From Lachnoclostridium sp. UBA1434 (GTDB lineage: Bacteria; Bacillota; Clostridia; Lachnospirales; Lachnospiraceae): a stretch of DNA of 19,010 nt. This document shows positions 14,460-19,010 of the stretch, in pieces (the first letter of the stretch is position 1; each line of letters starts with the position of its first letter). The stretch lies in contig DCTS01000111.1 of assembly GCA_002329645.1 (NCBI GenBank), positions 19,569 through 38,578 of the forward strand, given 5' to 3'. The translations under genes and the position numbers were made by a program. The notes beneath the pieces were generated by a model. That model worked only from the letters and a program-made list of their open reading frames with translations. It was not told where the DNA came from and ran no database searches.

Positions 14460-15926
14460 ATGATAAAACTCAAGAAACTATTTGCAGTACTACTTGTACT
14501 GTCAGTGGTGGTTGTAGGCTTTGCGGCTTGCAGCGGGGGAGAGAAAGAAGACGAAGAAGTATCTGCACCGGATGCCACACCCACTACTGCACCGGTTGAA
14601 AAGGAACCGGATGCTACACCTACACCTACACCTGAACCTACACAGCCTCCCAGGGATTTGGGCGGTATTGAAATTATTGTAGGTGACTGGTGGACAACAG
14701 GAGAAGAGAAGATTGAGACACAAAAGCAGGAGGACCAGAAGGCTTACAGAGATCAGATTCAGGCAGAGCATAACTTTAAACTGACACAGAAGCAGCTTGG
14801 AGTATGGGCTGAGTTCCTCGAGATATTTACCACCTCTACAATGGGCGGCAATCCGGCAGCAGACATTTTCATGATGGACCAGAAGTTCCTTCCGGAGCCC
14901 TTAAAGCAGGGGCTGTTCTATCCGGTAAGTGATTGCCCGAGCTTTAATAACTTTGAAAATGCAGATTTGTGGAATCAAAGTGTCAGCAAGGCATATTCAC
15001 AGAACGGCAAGGTATATGTATTCTCGGAGGAAATGGATAGTCCGGGCCTTGGTGTGTTCTGGAACAAGAGACTGTTCCAGGAGGCAGGGCTGGATCCCGA
15101 TCTTATCTATGATCTGCAGGCATCAGGCGAATGGACATGGGATAAGTTCCTGGAGCTTGCAAGAAAGCTTACAAGGGATGACAACAACGACAGTATAACC
15201 GACATCTATGGCGTATGCGGCTGGCAGAGAGAGATTGTCAAGGCAGGCGTATTCAGCAATGGAAGCGACTATGTAAGGTATAACCCGGATACAGGAAGAT
15301 ATGAGAACAACCAGAAATCGGACGAAGTGCTGGCATCAATTAAGTTTGCGGTAGATATGTTTGAAGAAGGTCTTATCGCTCCGAAGCCGTTAGAAGAGGG
15401 CTCGGATGAGATTAAATTCTTTATTGACGCCTTTACAACAGGCAAGGGAGCTATGTGCCCTGCCGAATGGTACAGAAATTCCGACTTTGCCGCTATGACG
15501 GATGACTGGGGCTTTGCTTTCTTCCCGAAGGGACCTGCAAAGACCGGCAAGTATCAAACAATGTATCTCAGCGGCGGAAGAGTTATGTCATCGGCTATTG
15601 ACCCTCAGCGTGCAGATGATGCAGCATTTGCTTATACATTGTGGATATCACCTGTTCCCGGTTATGAAGATGATGATCCGTTAACCGATTACTACAGCAA
15701 GGCAAGAGATACCAGAGCGGTTGAGGAGACAATTAAGCGTATGATAGAGGGTGAAGGAACCCATTCATTGCTTTACAATGTGCCCGGATTAAGCTTCCAG
15801 TACGGCGCTTATGAGCAGAGCGGAGGTCTGGGTAATATTTCTCCTATAGAAATTGCCGATGCAGCTTCAGCGCTCTTTGATGCAAAGATTGCTGAGTTCT
15901 ATGGTGAAGGAGAAGGGGCAGAGTAA
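14460..15926 (+). CDS. Lipoprotein ABC solute-binding protein, second importer
   Basis: This 488-residue family 1 solute-binding protein has a signal peptide with positively charged start (MIKLKK) and hydrophobic core, ending at GFAAC, so C24 should carry the lipid anchor. Residues about 25-64 form an acidic then Thr/Pro-rich stalk (repeated ATPTPTPEPT), encoded in part by three exact copies of ACACCT at 14616-14633. The mature fold follows (GGIEIIVGDWW, GNPAADIFMMDQ, GVFWNKRLFQEAGLDPDL, then GEWTWDKFLELARKLT), typical for oligosaccharide-binding members. Start choice: ATG 14460 has AAAGGGGG six to seven bases upstream and begins the signal peptide properly. The in-frame ATG 14424 would add 12 residues, lies inside the stem-loop and lacks a binding site. 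It probably serves the permease pair immediately upstream. The ligand is probably a xylan fragment, judged only from the GH10 and GH3 genes that follow. Confidence 0.9.
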   Translation: MIKLKKLFAVLLVLSVVVVGFAACSGGEKEDEEVSAPDATPTTAPVEKEPDATPTPTPEPTQPPRDLGGIEIIVGDWWTTGEEKIETQKQEDQKAYRDQIQAEHNFKLTQKQLGVWAEFLEIFTTSTMGGNPAADIFMMDQKFLPEPLKQGLFYPVSDCPSFNNFENADLWNQSVSKAYSQNGKVYVFSEEMDSPGLGVFWNKRLFQEAGLDPDLIYDLQASGEWTWDKFLELARKLTRDDNNDSITDIYGVCGWQREIVKAGVFSNGSDYVRYNPDTGRYENNQKSDEVLASIKFAVDMFEEGLIAPKPLEEGSDEIKFFIDAFTTGKGAMCPAEWYRNSDFAAMTDDWGFAFFPKGPAKTGKYQTMYLSGGRVMSSAIDPQRADDAAFAYTLWISPVPGYEDDDPLTDYYSKARDTRAVEETIKRMIEGEGTHSLLYNVPGLSFQYGAYEQSGGLGNISPIEIADAASALFDAKIAEFYGEGEGAE

Positions 15927-15957
15927 TAAGAGCTGATTTACTTGTGAATAAAAATAT

Positions 15958-15993
15958 AATACGGCTATTTCATAAGAAATAGCCGTATTTTAT
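15958..15993 (+). terminator. Strong stem-loop, probable terminator of the transport run
   Basis: The perfect 13-bp arms AATACGGCTATTT (15958-15970) and AAATAGCCGTATT (15977-15989) enclose a 6-base loop. They are followed by TTAT, continuing a short T-rich stretch. It lies 31 bases after the binding protein stop. The T-tail is short, so partial readthrough into the GH10 gene is plausible. I see no clear promoter in 15990-16053. Confidence 0.75.
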
Positions 15994-16053
15994 AAGAAAC
16001 GAAAAAGGTATTATGCTGCTTTAAGTACATTATGATGAGGGGTGGGTGCACAT

Positions 16054-17019
16054 ATGGTGGGATTAAAAGACAAATATAAGGATTACTTTAAGATAGGAGC
16101 GGCTGTCAATGTAAATACCATTGTCAGTCATGCAGATCTTATTAAGGAGCATTTCAACAGTATAACCTGCGAGAATGAAACTAAATTCATCAATCTGCAG
16201 GGGGAAAAAGGCAAGTTTAATTTTTCACCGGCAGATAAAATCGTTCAATTCGGACGTGTCAATAATCTGGCTATGAGAGGTCATGTATTTGCCTGGCATA
16301 ACCAAAGTCCGGACTGGCTTTTTGAGAATACGAACAGGGAAGAGATGCTGGAGCGTACAAGGGAACATATCAGAATTGTCGGTCAAAGATACAACAAGGA
16401 TTTTTATTGCTGGGATGCTGTTAACGAGGCAATTGAAGACAAAACAGACAGCTTCTACAGACAAAGCCCTTGGGTTAGGATAATCGGAGAGGATTTTGCC
16501 GATTATGTATTCAGATATGCGAAGGAAATACTTCCCGATACGGATTTGTATTATAACGATTATAATGAGTCTATCCCCACGAAAAGGGATAAAATATATG
16601 AATATGTGAAAGGGATGCTTGACAGAGGCGTACCGGTTGACGGGATAGGTATGCAGTGCCATTGGAGCATTTATTACCCGTCGACAGACCTTATAAAGCA
16701 GGCAATAGAAAAATATGCCGGGCTGGGGCTTAAAATACAGATAACAGAGATGGATATATCGATGTTTGCCCACGACGATAATTCGGTATATAAGAAGCCT
16801 ACGGAGCAAATGATTGAGCTTCAGGCAAATGCTTATCAGGAAGTATTTGCAATATTCAGGGAGTATAAAGATATTATAGATAATGTGACCTTATGGGGAG
16901 TGGCTGATGACTGCACATGGCTGGATTATTTCCCGGTATTCAACAGAAAGAACTGGCCTCTGCTTTTTGATGAGAACCATCAGCCCAAGGAAGCATTGTT
17001 AAGAATAATGGATTTTTAA
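16054..17019 (+). CDS. Intracellular GH10 endo-beta-1,4-xylanase
   Basis: This 321-residue single-domain enzyme has the length of a bare GH10 catalytic domain. It has no signal peptide and no binding module, so it should act in the cytoplasm on imported xylo-oligosaccharides. Family landmarks run in order: CENETKF (about 39-45), RGHVFAWHNQ (H77, W81, H82), WDAVNEAIED with acid/base E125, MQCHW (Q201, H203), ITEMDIS with nucleophile E232, and LWGVADDCTWL near the C-terminus. Retaining cleavage of beta-1,4-xylosidic bonds is expected. Start ATG 16054 follows GAGGGG (16037-16042) at 11 bases; GTG 16042 overlaps that site and is rejected. The GH3 gene begins 25 bases downstream, so the two are probably cotranscribed. 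Cytoplasmic GH10 enzymes usually trim short, often decorated, imported oligomers rather than polymer. Confidence 0.95.
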   Translation: MVGLKDKYKDYFKIGAAVNVNTIVSHADLIKEHFNSITCENETKFINLQGEKGKFNFSPADKIVQFGRVNNLAMRGHVFAWHNQSPDWLFENTNREEMLERTREHIRIVGQRYNKDFYCWDAVNEAIEDKTDSFYRQSPWVRIIGEDFADYVFRYAKEILPDTDLYYNDYNESIPTKRDKIYEYVKGMLDRGVPVDGIGMQCHWSIYYPSTDLIKQAIEKYAGLGLKIQITEMDISMFAHDDNSVYKKPTEQMIELQANAYQEVFAIFREYKDIIDNVTLWGVADDCTWLDYFPVFNRKNWPLLFDENHQPKEALLRIMDF

Positions 17020-17044
17020 TTAACTACACAGGAGGTTTCCTAGT

Positions 17045-19010
17045 ATGCGGCAATACATGGCTTATAAGGATGAGAGCTTGAGCTTTGAAGAAAGGGCAAG
17101 GGACCTGGTGTCAAGAATGACGTTGGAAGAAAAGGTTTTCCAGACACTTCATTCTGCATCTGCTGTCGACAGACTGGGTGTTAAGGCATATAACTGGTGG
17201 AATGAGGCATTGCATGGCGTTGCACGTGCCGGAGTTGCCACTGTATTTCCCCAGGCCATAGGTTTGGCTGCAACCTTCGACGAAGAGCTTATTGAAGAGG
17301 TTGCTGATACAATTTCAACCGAAGGCAGAGCCAAGTTCAATATGCAGCAGAAATATAATGATACTGATATTTACAAGGGTTTGACCTTCTGGTCGCCCAA
17401 TGTCAATATATTCAGGGATCCGAGATGGGGAAGAGGACATGAGACATACGGTGAGGACCCGTTTTTAAGCTCGAGGCTGGGCGTAAGATTTGTAAAGGGA
17501 ATACAGGGGCGCGACAAGAAATATCTGAAGGCGGCAGCATGTGCAAAGCACTATGCCGTACATTCAGGGCCTGAGGATCTGCGTCATAGCTTTGATGCCA
17601 GGGTATCAAAGCAGGATTTATATGAAACGTATCTGCCGGCATTTAAAGCCTGTGTACAGGAAGCGCAGGTTGAAGCGGTCATGGGAGCATATAACAGGAC
17701 TAACGGCGAGCCCTGCTGCGGCAGCAAAACCCTGTTGAAGGACATATTGAGGGATGAATGGGGCTTTAAGGGCCATGTAACCTCTGACTGCTGGGCTATT
17801 AAGGATTTCCACGAAGGCCACAAGGTTACATCCACTCCTGTTGAATCGGTTGCCCTTGCCATGAATAACGGCTGTGACTTAAACTGCGGCAATATATTCG
17901 GACACCTGCTGCTTGCAGTGAGGGACGGGCTTGTTGATGAAAAGACAATTGATGAAGCAGTAACAAGATTGATGGTAACACGCATGAAGCTGGGTTTATT
18001 TGATTCTCCGGAGAAGGTTCCGTATAATGACATAGGATATGAGAAGGTAGACTGTAAGGAGCATAAGCTGTTAAACATCAAGGCTTCAAGAAGATGCATA
18101 ACCCTTCTTAAGAATGAGGGCAAGCTGCTGCCTCTCAATAAATCCGGAATTAAGACTCTTGGAGTAATAGGACCCAATGCAGATAACCGTAAGGCGCTGG
18201 TGGGCAACTACGAGGGCACTGCATCGGAATATGTCACAATTCTTGAGGGAATCAAGGAATATGTCGGAGATGATATCAGGGTATATTATTCCGAGGGCTG
18301 CCATTTGCACAAGAAGAAGGTTCAAAACCTGGGAATTGTCAATGACAGGCTGTCAGAGGTAAGAGCAGTATGCGATAAGAGCGATGTGGTTATTGCCTGC
18401 TTCGGACTTGATCCCGGTTTAGAGGGTGAAGAAGGAGACCAGGGCAATGAGTTTGCAAGCGGTGACAAGAAGGATCTTTATCTACCCGGAATCCAGGAGG
18501 AGATACTTAAGGAGATATATAAATGCGGAAAGCCCGTAATTCTCATTCTATTATCCGGAAGCGCCTTAAGTGTCGGATGGGCAGATGAGCACATACCTGC
18601 CATTATCCAGGGATGGTACCCGGGAGCGCAGGGCGGAAGGGCTATGGCACAAATCCTGTTTGGTGAATACTCGCCGGAGGGGAAGCTGCCGGTTACCTTC
18701 TACAAAACTACGGAAGAGCTGCCTGATTTTACGGATTACAATATGAAGAACAGGACCTACCGCTATATGAAGGAAGAAGCCCTGTATCCCTTTGGCTACG
18801 GATTATCCTACACTGATTTTAAGCTTACGGACGTAAGTGTGGATACCGACACAATTGAAAGGGATAAGGAAGTGCGGTGCCGGGCGGTCATAAAAAATAC
18901 CGGAGACATGGAGGGTGCCGAAACTATCCAGGTATATGTGAAGGTTAATAGAAAAGATGCTCCCAATTGGCAGCTTAAAGAACTTAAAAAGGTGAGACTG
19001 GCTCCGGGAG
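17045..19010 (+). CDS. GH3 beta-xylosidase/beta-glucosidase (3' end beyond window)
   Basis: The reading frame stays open to the right edge, giving 655 residues of an enzyme that normally has about 700-720. There is no signal peptide, so it is cytoplasmic. The N-terminal barrel domain (about 1-330) has NWWNEALHGVAR, FSPNVNIFRDPRWGRG-like sequence (here WSPNVN), KHYAVHSGPE and HVTSDCWAI, in which D248 is the predicted nucleophile. The alpha/beta sandwich domain (about 355-590) includes SRRCITLLKNEG, VIGPNAD and LEGEEGDQGNEF, whose acidic residues may supply the acid/base. A fibronectin-III-like domain starts near residue 620 and is cut by the window. The architecture and SDCxAI motif match clostridial beta-xylosidases more than typical beta-glucosidases, but specificity cannot be settled. 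ATG 17045 has AGGAGG (17030-17035) nine bases upstream. It should release xylose from the products of the GH10 enzyme. Confidence 0.92.
   Translation, partial: MRQYMAYKDESLSFEERARDLVSRMTLEEKVFQTLHSASAVDRLGVKAYNWWNEALHGVARAGVATVFPQAIGLAATFDEELIEEVADTISTEGRAKFNMQQKYNDTDIYKGLTFWSPNVNIFRDPRWGRGHETYGEDPFLSSRLGVRFVKGIQGRDKKYLKAAACAKHYAVHSGPEDLRHSFDARVSKQDLYETYLPAFKACVQEAQVEAVMGAYNRTNGEPCCGSKTLLKDILRDEWGFKGHVTSDCWAIKDFHEGHKVTSTPVESVALAMNNGCDLNCGNIFGHLLLAVRDGLVDEKTIDEAVTRLMVTRMKLGLFDSPEKVPYNDIGYEKVDCKEHKLLNIKASRRCITLLKNEGKLLPLNKSGIKTLGVIGPNADNRKALVGNYEGTASEYVTILEGIKEYVGDDIRVYYSEGCHLHKKKVQNLGIVNDRLSEVRAVCDKSDVVIACFGLDPGLEGEEGDQGNEFASGDKKDLYLPGIQEEILKEIYKCGKPVILILLSGSALSVGWADEHIPAIIQGWYPGAQGGRAMAQILFGEYSPEGKLPVTFYKTTEELPDFTDYNMKNRTYRYMKEEALYPFGYGLSYTDFKLTDVSVDTDTIERDKEVRCRAVIKNTGDMEGAETIQVYVKVNRKDAPNWQLKELKKVRLAPG

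Noticed and set aside
16225..16809. Long minus-strand reading frame of 194 codons inside the GH10 gene
   Set aside because: The opposite strand encodes all GH10 catalytic motifs; the antisense product has no recognisable features.

Overview
The window looks like the chromosome of a low-to-moderate G+C, Gram-positive anaerobe of the class Clostridia, most like a plant-fibre-degrading Lachnospiraceae or Ruminiclostridium-type bacterium. The reasons are strong AGGAGG-type Shine-Dalgarno sites, AT-rich intergenic stretches, lipoprotein solute-binding proteins, a peptidoglycan-binding protein family common in this group, and a carbohydrate locus with ABC importer parts that lack their own ATPase. 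The genus is an inference; no rRNA or other marker is present. I saw no tRNA, rRNA, insertion sequence, integrase or CRISPR array.

Layout: (1) 3-128 is the 3' end of a DegV-like gene, followed by a terminator. (2) 288-1199 holds a textbook sigma-A promoter and a secreted peptidoglycan-binding-domain protein that most likely starts at TTG 375. A 15-bp tandem repeat begins at its stop codon. (3) 1351-2290 (minus strand) is an AraC-family regulator with its own terminator. It is divergent from everything downstream. (4) 2291-2912 is a 620-bp AT-rich regulatory gap. It has one good rightward promoter, overlapped by a perfect 10-bp inverted repeat, then a long leader ending in alternative hairpins just before the first ribosome binding site.

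(5) 2913-15926 is one tightly packed rightward gene run. It starts with a 972-residue membrane-anchored solute-binding protein carrying two sugar-binding-like beta-sandwich modules, and continues with permeases 1 and 2, a secreted NHL-propeller/TPR protein with a C-terminal membrane anchor, a Yip1-family membrane protein, an 842-residue DUF5696 lipoprotein, permeases 3 and 4, and a lipoprotein solute-binding protein. Several junctions overlap, which suggests translational coupling. No ATP-binding subunit is present, so both importers presumably borrow a shared MsmX-type ATPase encoded elsewhere. (6) After a strong stem-loop, 16054-19010 encodes a cytoplasmic GH10 endo-xylanase and a cytoplasmic GH3 beta-xylosidase or beta-glucosidase, the latter cut off by the window end.

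Working model (inference): xylan fragments made outside the cell are captured by surface solute-binding proteins and imported by one or both permease pairs. The intracellular GH10 enzyme then shortens them and the GH3 enzyme takes them to monosaccharides. The AraC regulator probably controls the run in response to the sugar. The three genes between the two permease pairs (propeller/TPR protein, Yip1 protein, DUF5696 lipoprotein) are the least understood part and the best candidate for an undescribed cell-surface glycan-handling assembly.
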